A DNA stretch of 64,000 nt, taken from Streptomyces sp. AM 2-1-1 (GTDB lineage Bacteria; Actinomycetota; Actinomycetes; Streptomycetales; Streptomycetaceae). The first letter of the stretch is position 1, and each line of letters begins with the position of its first letter. The notes beneath the pieces are model-generated. The model worked only from the letters and a program-made list of their open reading frames with translations, had not been told where the DNA came from and made no database searches. The stretch spans positions 806,001 to 870,000 of the forward strand of contig NZ_CP119147.1 in the NCBI RefSeq assembly GCF_029167645.1. Reading direction: 5' to 3'. Of this stretch, positions 1 to 7,432 are shown piece by piece. Position numbers and translations under genes: made by a program.

Positions 1-487
1 TCACTGCGCGTGAGCTTAGCCAGATCGGAACAGGGGGTCGGCACATTCACCCAACGCCCTGCGCGCGCACCCCACGGGTAATACACTCGCCAGTTTTCGT
101 ACTCCACGCGTCCGGACGTGCGCGGACAGTGACGAGCGGCGAGGCGGGGCCGCTCTCTCCCGTGCACGTCCCGCACAGTGGTACGAAGACGTACGGAGCA
201 CCGCGGGAACCACCCGTCACCGTCCCGGGCGACCCTCACCGCGTGTCGCTCCCGTCGCCGCGGGGTCCCGGCGGGAGCGGCGGTCAAGCCCTTAAACTCA
301 CCGCCGGGCGGGAGGGGCACGACCGTCCCGCAGGGAAGTACATACGCACACCTGATCGACGAGGATCGAAAGGGGCGAATTTCCGCTCCACGGAAGGGTG
401 AGGGGCAAAATCACCGTGTTTGACGGCGAGGAGGCCCGTTCCCCTTCCGTACGACCGCGCCGAGGACCGGACGAGAGCGGGCACATC
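1..487. other. Intergenic region left of the IclR gene
   Basis: I see no gene here that I can support. The short reading frames have no ribosome binding site, no recognisable domain and look like by-products of high G+C. The stretch probably holds the promoter of the IclR gene and the flank of a gene beyond the window edge. I could not identify a clear -10 box in front of position 488. Confidence 0.4.
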
Positions 488-1252
488 ATGAGATCGGCAC
501 CGGGGTACACCATCGAGTCGCTCGACACCGGCCTGCGACTGATGCGGCTCTTCCTCACCCACGACACGCTCACCGTCAGTGAGGCGGCCGGGCTCCTGGA
601 CGTCGGGCGGTCCACCGCGCACCGGGTCCTCGCCACGCTGGAGGGCCGGGGGTTCGCCGGGCGCGACGCCTCGGGGCGGGGCTACGCGGCGGGACCGGAG
701 CTGATGAGGCTCGGCCGGCCCGCCGGGTTCGGGGCCGTCGTCCGGGAGCGGGTGGCCGGGGTGCTGGACGACGCCGTCCGGCGGACCGGGGAGACCGTCC
801 AGGCGGTCGCCCTGATCGGCGACCGGATCATCGTCACGGACGCGCGCGAGTCCCCGCAGCCCGTGCGGGTGCGGCCGGGGACGGGCCTGACCCACCCGGC
901 ACACGCCACGGCGGGGGGCAAGACGCTGCTCTCCCTGCTGACGCCCGGCCAGGTCCGCGCGCTCTATCCGGACGAGGAGTGGGAACCGGTCACCCCGCGC
1001 ACGATCACCTCGCGTACGGCGTTGCTCGCGGAGCTGGAGGGTGTCCGCGACCGGGGCTACGCGGTGAGCGCGGGCGAGTCCGCCCGGGGCCTGTGCGCCG
1101 TCGCGGTGCCCCTCGTGGGCTCCGGCCCGCGCGACCGGCTCGCCCTGGTGGCCTCGGTACCCGCCGACCGGGGCGATGAGGGCGCCCTGCGTGAACAGGC
1201 GGCGCGCTTGCGGGAGTCGGTGGCGGCGCCGGGCCCGCTCCGGGCGGAGTGA
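488..1252 (+). CDS. IclR-family transcriptional regulator
   Basis: A 254-residue regulator of the usual IclR length. Residues about 10-70 form the N-terminal winged helix (TVSEAAGLLDVGRSTAHR is a typical recognition-helix region). The rest is the effector-binding domain, with the family landmark HATAGGKTLLS near residue 140 and ESARGLCAVAVPL near residue 198. The ATG at 488 was chosen over a GTG at 398 because the extra 30 residues look non-coding and 254 residues matches the family. IclR proteins bind small carboxylic or aromatic ligands. The gene points toward a MarR/FUSC operon on the other strand and does not neighbour its target obviously; targets may lie left of the window. A role in the pca pathway 3 kb away is possible, since PcaR/PcaU are IclR proteins, but the pca operon has its own divergent MarR gene. 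Confidence 0.85.
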   Translation: MRSAPGYTIESLDTGLRLMRLFLTHDTLTVSEAAGLLDVGRSTAHRVLATLEGRGFAGRDASGRGYAAGPELMRLGRPAGFGAVVRERVAGVLDDAVRRTGETVQAVALIGDRIIVTDARESPQPVRVRPGTGLTHPAHATAGGKTLLSLLTPGQVRALYPDEEWEPVTPRTITSRTALLAELEGVRDRGYAVSAGESARGLCAVAVPLVGSGPRDRLALVASVPADRGDEGALREQAARLRESVAAPGPLRAE

Positions 1253-1297
1253 CGGCGCCGGCGCCGGCCGTGGGGGAGGGCCGCCGCCGTACGCGCC

Positions 1298-1804
1298 TCA
1301 GCGGGAGGCGCCGCCCAGGCGCCCCTCCAACTGCACGAGCAGTTCGCTGAGCTGGGCGCTGAGGCGGTCGCGGGCCGGCTCGTCCAGTCCGGCCAGCACC
1401 GTCCGTTCGTAGGCGAGTTGCTGGGGCAGGACGCGGTCGACGAGATCGCGGCCCGCACCGGTGAGGCGGACGCGGGCGACCCTGCGGTCCCGGTCGTCGC
1501 CCCGGCGGTCGACGAGCCCGCGTTCCTGGAGGGCGCGCAGCCGTTTGGTGACGGCGGCACCGGAGGAGAAGGTCTCCCGGGCCAGTTCTCCGGGAGTGAG
1601 TTCACGGCCCGTCCGGCGCACGGCACCGAGCAGGTCGAACTCCGCACGGTTCAGCCCGGCGGCGCGCAACGGCGCGTCCTCGGCCTGCTGGAGCAGGGCG
1701 GCGCAGCGGTTGATCCGGCCGATGAGTTCCATCGGCCCGGTGTCGAGTCCGGGGTTGACCGCCTGCCACTGCCGTACCACCGAGGCCACGATGTCGTCGG
1801 TCAC
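1298..1804 (-). CDS. MarR-family transcriptional regulator
   Basis: A 168-residue winged-helix protein. The HTH lies at about residues 55-85 (LTPGELARETFSSGAAVTKR) followed by the wing, whose D-x-R-D-R-R pattern is typical of MarR (RRGDDRDRRVARVRLT). The start is GTG at 1804-1802: its GTGA overlaps the TGA stop of the upstream FUSC gene by 4 nt, so the two genes are translationally coupled in one operon. MarR proteins are usually repressors released by phenolic or lipophilic ligands. The likely target is the promoter of its own operon, where a palindrome covers the -10 region (3498-3522). Ligand unknown; an aromatic acid would fit the neighbouring pump-like gene and the pca operon, but this is inference. 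Confidence 0.85.
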   Translation of the reverse strand: MTDDIVASVVRQWQAVNPGLDTGPMELIGRINRCAALLQQAEDAPLRAAGLNRAEFDLLGAVRRTGRELTPGELARETFSSGAAVTKRLRALQERGLVDRRGDDRDRRVARVRLTGAGRDLVDRVLPQQLAYERTVLAGLDEPARDRLSAQLSELLVQLEGRLGGASR

Positions 1805-3489
1805 ACCGCTCCGTTCTCCGGGGCCAGGGCGATGAGCCCCTGCCGTTGTGCTGTCGCGGCGAGCGTACGGTGTCCGGCCCGCTCGGCCGCGACGAGATCC
1901 TCTTCCGGCAGGGCGCGCTGCCACCACTCCCCCGCTGCGGCGTCCCCGGCCTCGCGCAGTTCGACCAGGGTGGCGGTGAGCCCGCGGCGGGAAGCGTCGA
2001 GCGCGGCGGGCTCGGCGCGCCCGTCGGCCAGGACCTCGACGCTGTGCGCGCGGGCCCGTTCGGTGGCCTTCAGAGCGCGTTCCACCCGGCCGGTGGCCCG
2101 CCGGTTGGTGACGAGGACGGCGGCGAGGAAGCCGACGGCCGCGCCGACGACGGTGTCGACGACCCGGTCGCCGATGAGTTCGCCGGCGGGGTGGCTGCCG
2201 CCGAACTCGATGACCAGGAGCGCCATCGGGGTGACGGCGACGGATCCGAGCCAGTAGTTGCGGGTGATGAGCGCCTCGGCGGCGAAGTTGAAGACCAGAC
2301 AGCAGGCGATCAGGAGCAGCGGGCTCGTACGGGCGAGCGGGAGGACCGCGGCGAAGACGAGCACGCCGAGCAGATTGCCCAGGGTGCGCTGGAGGGCCCG
2401 GTTCCAGGAGAGGGTGACGTTGGCCTGGTAGAGGGAGGCGGCGGTGACGATGGCCCAGTAGGGCCGGCCGACGCCGAGCGCCTGGCAGGCGTATCCGGCG
2501 AGAGCGCAGCCGATGAGGGTGCGGACCGCGATGGGGAGCACGTGGGAGCCCGGGCCGAGGCGGCGCAGCAGCTCGCCCCGGTGGGTACGGGCCCGGCGGC
2601 CGGCCCGTTCGGCTTCGACGCCGTAGAGCTCGGCGGTGGTGCCGGGGGCGGCCGGCGGCGTCGGAACGGGGCCGCGCGCCCGGGTCAGCGCGGCCCACTC
2701 CCGCAGGCGGGCGGGATCGGCGCAGGCGCGGTGGCCGGCCGGGCTGCTCTCCACGAGCGCCGCCTCGGCGTGCACGACGAGGCGTTCCAGCGCCCGGCGC
2801 GCGGGCGTGGGGCGCCCGGCGGCGAGCAGGGTCTGCCAGGCTCCGTGCACCGCGGCGGCCGCTGCGCCGCGCGTACGGGGACCGGGGGCGGCCAGGCAGG
2901 CGGCGGCCGCGTCCAGGGCGCGTGCGGTGGCACGGCGTTCGGGTCCTTCGCGGCGCAGCAGGGCGGGGCCGACGGTGACGCACCAGGAGAACGTTCCGGC
3001 CGCGAGGGTGAGGGCGAGGTGGCCGGGGACCTGGCCGAGGTGCTGGGGCGCGAAGAGGGCCGCGGAGGTGACGAAGGTGAAGATCACGTGTCCGGGCGGA
3101 CCGATGCGGGACGCGTCGCAGAGGGCCTTCTGCGCTGCGGCGAGCAGGGCGCCGACGGCGATGAGGATCGCGGTGGAGTCGGTGAGCGCGCCGGCGATCA
3201 GCGCAGCCGCCAGTCCGGCGAGCATGCCGAGCACCACCCACACGACGGTTCCGGCCCGTCGGGCGTACGGGAGGCTGTGGCCGTACAGCGCGCAGAGCGA
3301 TCCGGCCATCGTGTACATCACGAGGTCCAGCCGGTCGGCGGCGAAGAGCAGCAGGTTCGGTACGGCGGAGGCGACGACGACGCTCAGCGCCGGTTTGAAC
3401 CAGATGTCCGAGGGGTGGGCGAGGCGGAGCGCCGCCTTCAGGGGGAGCCTGCGGACGGAAGGGCGCCGGGGGATGGTTGTCTCACTCAC
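1801..3489 (-). CDS. FUSC-family membrane protein (putative aromatic-acid or drug efflux)
   Basis: A 562-residue membrane protein with the two-block layout of the FUSC/YccS/AaeB superfamily. An N-terminal bundle of about six membrane segments spans residues 25-190 (PALSVVVASAVPNLLLFAA; ALIAGALTDSTAILIAVGAL). A soluble middle part covers about 190-320, and a second bundle about 320-450 (LGNLLGVLVFAAVLPLA; YWAIVTAASLYQANVTLSW). The tail is soluble and helical. Relatives export fusaric acid or aromatic carboxylic acids; substrate is not visible from sequence. It is the first gene of a two-gene operon with a MarR regulator overlapping its stop. The GTG start at 3489 lies exactly 6 nt after a TAAAGT box, so the mRNA is probably leaderless. 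Confidence 0.8.
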   Translation of the reverse strand: MSETTIPRRPSVRRLPLKAALRLAHPSDIWFKPALSVVVASAVPNLLLFAADRLDLVMYTMAGSLCALYGHSLPYARRAGTVVWVVLGMLAGLAAALIAGALTDSTAILIAVGALLAAAQKALCDASRIGPPGHVIFTFVTSAALFAPQHLGQVPGHLALTLAAGTFSWCVTVGPALLRREGPERRATARALDAAAACLAAPGPRTRGAAAAAVHGAWQTLLAAGRPTPARRALERLVVHAEAALVESSPAGHRACADPARLREWAALTRARGPVPTPPAAPGTTAELYGVEAERAGRRARTHRGELLRRLGPGSHVLPIAVRTLIGCALAGYACQALGVGRPYWAIVTAASLYQANVTLSWNRALQRTLGNLLGVLVFAAVLPLARTSPLLLIACCLVFNFAAEALITRNYWLGSVAVTPMALLVIEFGGSHPAGELIGDRVVDTVVGAAVGFLAAVLVTNRRATGRVERALKATERARAHSVEVLADGRAEPAALDASRRGLTATLVELREAGDAAAGEWWQRALPEEDLVAAERAGHRTLAATAQRQGLIALAPENGAV

Positions 3490-3495
3490 CTCTTC

Positions 3496-3522
3496 ACTTT
3501 AACAGGTATTACACCTGTAAAA
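3496..3522 (-). promoter_or_regulatory. Leaderless promoter with MarR-type palindrome
   Basis: Read on the minus strand, TAAAGT (3501-3496) sits 6 nt before the GTG start of the FUSC gene, the spacing of a leaderless transcript. It is overlapped by a 25-bp near-palindrome at 3498-3522: ACAGGT (3502-3507), 5-nt spacer, ACCTGT (3513-3518), with TTT and AAA extensions. A repressor bound here would cover the -10 and spacer, so autorepression by the MarR protein of the same operon is the simplest reading. Confidence 0.65.
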
Positions 3523-3529
3523 GATTGAC

Positions 3530-4000
3530 CGGTGGGCCTCCTCCCGGCGGCTCCGCCTCGGCCGCCCCGGCCGGAACGGTGCTTCCGCCGAGCCGGGCGG
3601 CGATGCGGTCGGCCGTCCGCTCCAGCCCGTCCGCACGGTGGCGGGTCCACGCGTCCGGCGGGCCCGGCCCGGCCGGCCGGAGACTGAGGGGGGCAGCCGG
3701 TGCGCACCCCACACCATGTCCTCGGCCGCGACGAGCAGGGCATGCCAGTCGGCCTCGGAGCGCCCCGGGGTGGTCGGCGTCCCGGTGCGGTACGGGGCGT
3801 ACGCGGGCCTCGACACCCGCAAGGAGGCAACCCCTGCAAGGAGGCGATCCGCGCGGCGGGCCGCAGAAGAACGCCCACGGCATCACGGGCGCGAGCAGCA
3901 CGGCGTACGCCTCGGCCGCGGGGCCGGTCCCGATCCGCCGGGCCCCCGCCGGCGTTCCCGGCGACGGCTCGGCGGACCGCCTGCCAGGTGGGGAGACCGG
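3530..4000 (-). pseudogene. Possible decayed coding stretch
   Basis: On the minus strand, protein-like segments appear in different frames: one with YAVLLAPVMPWAFF (near 3900), one with SEADWHALLVAAEDMVWGAH (near 3720), one with RADGLERTADRIAARLGGS (near 3600). Each looks more like real protein than the frames around it, and the second resembles the C-terminal helical tail of FUSC proteins (compare WWQRALPEEDLVAAERA in the neighbour). No single frame runs through and there is no start. It may be the remnant of a second membrane-protein gene broken by frameshifts. The assignment is weak. Confidence 0.25.
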
Positions 4001-4052
4001 GCCCGCCGGGCGTTCCCGCGCGCCGCCCGGTCCACCGCCCCCGGTGCTCCGC

Positions 4053-4535
4053 TCAGGCCGTGGGGCCGCCGTCCGTACGGCCGGAGGGCGGGTCCGCCGG
4101 GGCACGCAGGCTTTCGGCGGCGTCCGACACCCTGCGCAGCAGGTCGAGGAAGACGCCCTGTTCCTCGGGGGAGAGCGGACCGAGGAAGACCTGGTTCATG
4201 CGGGCCGCCCGCAAGGACACCTTGGCGTGGGTGCGGGCGCCCGACTCGGTGAGGCGCAGTACGGAGCGCCTGCCGTCCCGCGGATCGCGGACCTTGTCCA
4301 GCAGCCCCCGGCGCAGCAGTCGGGTGACCAGGTCGGCGATGGTCGAACGGTCGAGGCCTATCCGATCCCCCACCGTGCGCTGGTCGAGTCCGGGCTCGGC
4401 CGTCAGGGAGTTGAGGAGGGCGAACTGGGGCGAGGTGATCTCCTCGGAGACCATCGTGGTCCAGAGCAGGTGGTGCGCCTGCTGGAAGCGCCGGGCCAGG
4501 TGGCCCGGATGGGTGCTCAGATCGACCGCGGACAC
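4053..4535 (-). CDS. pcaV: MarR-family regulator, probable repressor of the pca operon (PcaV-like)
   Basis: A 160-residue MarR protein divergent from pcaHGBL. The winged helix spans about residues 40-110: LDQRTVGDRIGLDRSTIADL is the HTH and KVRDPRDGRRSVLRLT the wing with the family D-x-R-D-x-R pattern. GTG at 4535 was chosen because a GGGGAGG ribosome site lies 7 nt upstream; the longer frame back to 4730 would run through the divergent promoter. In Streptomyces the protocatechuate genes are known to be repressed by a divergently encoded MarR protein, PcaV, which releases DNA on binding protocatechuate; position and family match, so the symbol is used by analogy. Two related operator-like sequences lie between the genes (4624-4635 and 4685-4704). 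Confidence 0.82.
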   Translation of the reverse strand: MSAVDLSTHPGHLARRFQQAHHLLWTTMVSEEITSPQFALLNSLTAEPGLDQRTVGDRIGLDRSTIADLVTRLLRRGLLDKVRDPRDGRRSVLRLTESGARTHAKVSLRAARMNQVFLGPLSPEEQGVFLDLLRRVSDAAESLRAPADPPSGRTDGGPTA

Positions 4536-4623
4536 GGGCCGCCTCCCCTGCTGCTCTGCGGCTCGTCTGTCTGCCGGTGGGTACGGATTGCTCCGGCGTC
4601 CGCGCCGGGTCACCGAAGAAAAG

Positions 4624-4704
4624 CAGTGTACTGAGGGTATTGACCCTGTCCAACTCTCCTGATTAGCTCCGGAGCCATCAGGAATTACTCCGTGCACTGA
4701 GTAA
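4624..4704. promoter_or_regulatory. pca intergenic operators and promoter
   Basis: A nearly perfect 20-bp palindrome lies at 4685-4704 (TTACTC...GAGTAA, nine of ten pairs matched, centre TGCA). Its right part GTGCACTGAG recurs as GTGTACTGAG at 4626-4635, itself the centre of a shorter palindrome CAGTGTACTG (4624-4633). The two sites are about 66 bp apart. TTGACC at 4640-4645 could be the -35 box of the pcaH promoter, with the -10 near 4661-4666. CTCCGGAGCCA also occurs twice (4667-4677, 4716-4726). This arrangement suits repression of both divergent units by the MarR protein. Confidence 0.6.
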
Positions 4705-4728
4705 ATGTGAGCCGACTCCGGAGCCACC

Positions 4729-5496
4729 ATGACTTCCCCTCCCCTGCCCGACGGGCTGGACCAGCACGAGATCGACCGGGCGATGGATCTGGCCGAGGCC
4801 GCGGCTGCCCCCGGGCACCATCCACCGCGCGACTACCCGCCCTACCGGAGCAGCCGCCTGCGCCATCCGCACCGGGCGCCGATACCCGTCCGCGATCCGG
4901 AGGCCGTCGAACTCTCCGGGCCCGCCTTCGGCGTCAGCGACGTCACCGCGCTGGACAGCGATCTGACGCAGCAGCACCACGGCGAGCCGCTGGGGGAACG
5001 GATCACCGTCGGCGGGCGGCTGCTCGACCGGGACGGGCGGCCGGTGCGCGGTCAGCTGGTGGAGGTCTGGCAGGCCAACGCCTCGGGACGGTACGCCCAT
5101 CAGCTCGACCACCATCCGGCGCCGCTCGACCCCCACTTCACCGGCTTCGGCCGCTGTCTGACGGACGACGAGGGCGGGTACTCCTTCACCACCATCAAGC
5201 CCGGGGCGTATCCGTGGCGCAACCACACCAACGCGTGGCGCCCCGCCCACATCCACTTCTCCCTCTTCGGGACGGCGTTCGCGCAACGGCTGGTCACCCA
5301 GATGTACTTCCCGGGCGATCCGCTCTTCCCCTACGACCCGGTCCTGCGCTCGGTCACGGACGCCGCCGCACGCGCGCGGCTCGTCTCCGCCTACGACCAT
5401 GACCTGTCCGTACCCGAGTGGTCCCTCGGCTACCGCTGGGACATCGTCCTGGACGGCCCGTCCGCCACCTGGATCGAGGAAGGCCGCGACCGATGA
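4729..5496 (+). CDS. pcaH: Protocatechuate 3,4-dioxygenase beta subunit
   Basis: Encodes the iron-bearing subunit (255 residues) of the enzyme that opens the protocatechuate ring between the two hydroxyls to give 3-carboxy-cis,cis-muconate. The four Fe(III) ligands of the intradiol dioxygenase family are visible as Tyr122, Tyr161, His174 and His176 (RPAHIHFS). Their spacing (39, 13 and 2 residues) is the same as in the Pseudomonas enzyme. The N-terminal DYPPYRSS segment is also typical of the beta chain. It is the first gene of a tightly packed operon and its stop overlaps the start of pcaG by 4 nt (ATGA). Translation initiates at ATG 4729. Control is expected from the divergent MarR gene. 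Confidence 0.97.
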   Translation: MTSPPLPDGLDQHEIDRAMDLAEAAAAPGHHPPRDYPPYRSSRLRHPHRAPIPVRDPEAVELSGPAFGVSDVTALDSDLTQQHHGEPLGERITVGGRLLDRDGRPVRGQLVEVWQANASGRYAHQLDHHPAPLDPHFTGFGRCLTDDEGGYSFTTIKPGAYPWRNHTNAWRPAHIHFSLFGTAFAQRLVTQMYFPGDPLFPYDPVLRSVTDAAARARLVSAYDHDLSVPEWSLGYRWDIVLDGPSATWIEEGRDR

Positions 5497-6062
5497 CCCT
5501 CGCCCCCACGCCCTCCCAGACCATCGGCCCGTTCTACGGGTTCGCGCTGCCGCTGCCCGACGGCGGTGACATCGCCCCGGCCGGGCACCCCGACACCCTC
5601 ACGGTGCGCGGGCTGGTGCTCGACGGCGCCGGGGCCCCCGTGCCCGACGCGCTCGTCGAGACCTGGCAGCCCGCTCCGGACGGATCGCGCACCGGCCTGC
5701 CCGGTGCGATGCGCCGCGATCCCGTGACCGGGCGCAACGCGGGCCGCAACGGGGTGGACTTCACCGGTTTCGGCCGGGTCGCCACCGACGCGGACGGCCA
5801 GTGGTCGCTGCGGACCCTGCCGCCGGGCGGCGTTCCCTACCTCAGCGTCGTGGTCTTCGCGCGCGGCCTGGTCCACCATCTCCACACCCGCCTCTACCTG
5901 CCGGACGCCCGCGGGGCCGCGCCCGAGGGCGACCCGCTGCTGGACTCGCTGGACGCGCAGCGCCGCGCCACGCTGATCGCGACACCCGCCGGCCACCGTA
6001 CGTACCGTTTCGACATCCGCCTGCAGGGCGAGGGCGAGACGGTCTTCCTGGAGTTCCCCTGA
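5493..6062 (+). CDS. pcaG: Protocatechuate 3,4-dioxygenase alpha subunit
   Basis: A 189-residue intradiol dioxygenase paralogue lacking the full set of iron ligands, as expected for the alpha chain that pairs with PcaH. The N-terminus TPSQTIGPFYGFALP is the hallmark of PcaG. The GRNGVDFTGFGRVATDADG stretch lines up with the region around PcaH residue 137, and LYLPDARG ends the core. The ATG at 5493 overlaps the pcaH stop (ATGA), and its TGA overlaps the ATG of pcaB by one base (TGATG). Coupled translation would keep the two subunits equimolar. Confidence 0.96.
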   Translation: MTLAPTPSQTIGPFYGFALPLPDGGDIAPAGHPDTLTVRGLVLDGAGAPVPDALVETWQPAPDGSRTGLPGAMRRDPVTGRNAGRNGVDFTGFGRVATDADGQWSLRTLPPGGVPYLSVVVFARGLVHHLHTRLYLPDARGAAPEGDPLLDSLDAQRRATLIATPAGHRTYRFDIRLQGEGETVFLEFP

Positions 6063-7432
6063 TGCACGAGAACGGCACCGGACCGCACCGTCCCGGACCG
6101 CACGACGTCGGCCTGCTCGCTCCCGGGCGGTCCGGGTCCCGGGCCGAGGCGGCCACCGGGGACGCGGCCTTCCTGCGGGCGATGCTCGACGCCGAGGCGG
6201 CCCTCACCCGGGCCCAGGTCTCCTGCGGGCTCGCTCCCGCCGGGGCCGGCCCCGCGGTGACCCGGGCCGCCGACCCCGCCTGCTTCGACCCCCGGGATCT
6301 CGCGCTGCGGGCCCGCTCCGGCGGCAACCCGGTGATCCCGCTCGTGGCCGACCTGCGGGCACGGGTGGCCCAGGAACTGCGCGGGCACGTCCACCGGGGC
6401 GCGACCAGCCAGGACATCGTGGACACGGCGGCGATGCTGGTGGCCTCCCGTGCCCTGGCCCTCGTCCTGGACGACCTCGGCCGGACCGCGGAGCGGCTGG
6501 GCGTACTCGCGGCCGAGCACCGGGACACCCCGATGCCGGGCCGGACCCTCACCCAGCACGCCGTACCGACGACGTTCGGCCTCAAGGCGGCGGGGTGGCG
6601 GGCGCTCCTGCTCGACGCCCGGGACCGGCTGGCCGCCGTACGTTCGTCGCTGCCGGCCCAACTGGGCGGCGCGGCGGGCACCATGGCCGCGCTCGGGCCC
6701 GAGGACCCGGACACGGACGGCCCGGCTGCGGCGCCGGCCGTCGCGGCGGCGTACGCGCACGAACTGGGCCTGGCGGAAGCGGTGCTGCCCTGGCACACGC
6801 TCCGGACGCCGGTCGCCGACCTGGCCGGGGCGCTGGCGTTCGCCGCGGGCGCGCTCGGCAAACTCGCCGTGGACGTGCTGAACCTGGCCCGGACGGAGAT
6901 CGGCGAGGTCGCCGAGGGAACGGGCGGCGGGTCGTCCGCGATGCCGCACAAGGCCAACCCGGTCCGCGCCACGCTCATCGCGTCGGCCGCCCGCCGCGCA
7001 CCGTACCTCGCGGCGACGCTGTACGGCTCGCTCGCCGCCGAGGACGAGCGCCCCGCCGGAGCCTGGCACGCGGAGTGGGAGCCCCTGCGCGATCTCCTCC
7101 GGCTGGTGGGCGGATCGGCCCAGGACGCCGTCGAACTCACCGCGGGGCTGCGCGTCTTCCCCGACGCCATGCGGGAACACCTCGATCTGACCAGCGGGTT
7201 GATCGTCTCGGAGCGACTGGCCTCGGTGGCGGCGTCCCGGGTCGGCCGCGCGGAGGCCGCCGAGGTGATGGCGCGGGCCACCGCCACCGCCCGGGAGCGG
7301 CAACTCCCCCTGGCCCGTGTCCTCATCGGGGAGCCCGCGTTCGCCGGCACCGATCTCGCCGCCCTCACCGACCCCACGCGGTACACCGGCTCCGCCGGTC
7401 CGCTCACCGACCGCGCCCTGGAACGCCGATGA
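6062..7432 (+). CDS. pcaB: 3-carboxy-cis,cis-muconate cycloisomerase
   Basis: A 456-residue member of the fumarase/aspartase superfamily that closes 3-carboxymuconate to 4-carboxymuconolactone, the second step of the protocatechuate branch. The superfamily signature GGGSSAMPHKANP is at about residues 290-302. The conserved HRGATSQDIVDTA (near residue 113) and TLTQHAVPTTFGLK (near 162) regions, which line the active site in this family, are present. A longer in-frame start at 5801 lies inside pcaG and is rejected; ATG 6062 overlaps the pcaG stop. The TGA overlaps the pcaL start as ATGA. Confidence 0.95.
   Translation: MHENGTGPHRPGPHDVGLLAPGRSGSRAEAATGDAAFLRAMLDAEAALTRAQVSCGLAPAGAGPAVTRAADPACFDPRDLALRARSGGNPVIPLVADLRARVAQELRGHVHRGATSQDIVDTAAMLVASRALALVLDDLGRTAERLGVLAAEHRDTPMPGRTLTQHAVPTTFGLKAAGWRALLLDARDRLAAVRSSLPAQLGGAAGTMAALGPEDPDTDGPAAAPAVAAAYAHELGLAEAVLPWHTLRTPVADLAGALAFAAGALGKLAVDVLNLARTEIGEVAEGTGGGSSAMPHKANPVRATLIASAARRAPYLAATLYGSLAAEDERPAGAWHAEWEPLRDLLRLVGGSAQDAVELTAGLRVFPDAMREHLDLTSGLIVSERLASVAASRVGRAEAAEVMARATATARERQLPLARVLIGEPAFAGTDLAALTDPTRYTGSAGPLTDRALERR

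Noticed and set aside
488..1252. IclR gene as the pca activator (PcaR/PcaU)
   Set aside because: It is 3.5 kb away, points elsewhere, and the pca operon already has a divergent MarR gene with matching operators. The idea is kept only as an alternative.
1846..3528. A 560-codon plus-strand ORF opposite the FUSC gene
   Set aside because: Antisense shadow; the minus-strand protein has clear membrane helices and a coupled MarR gene.
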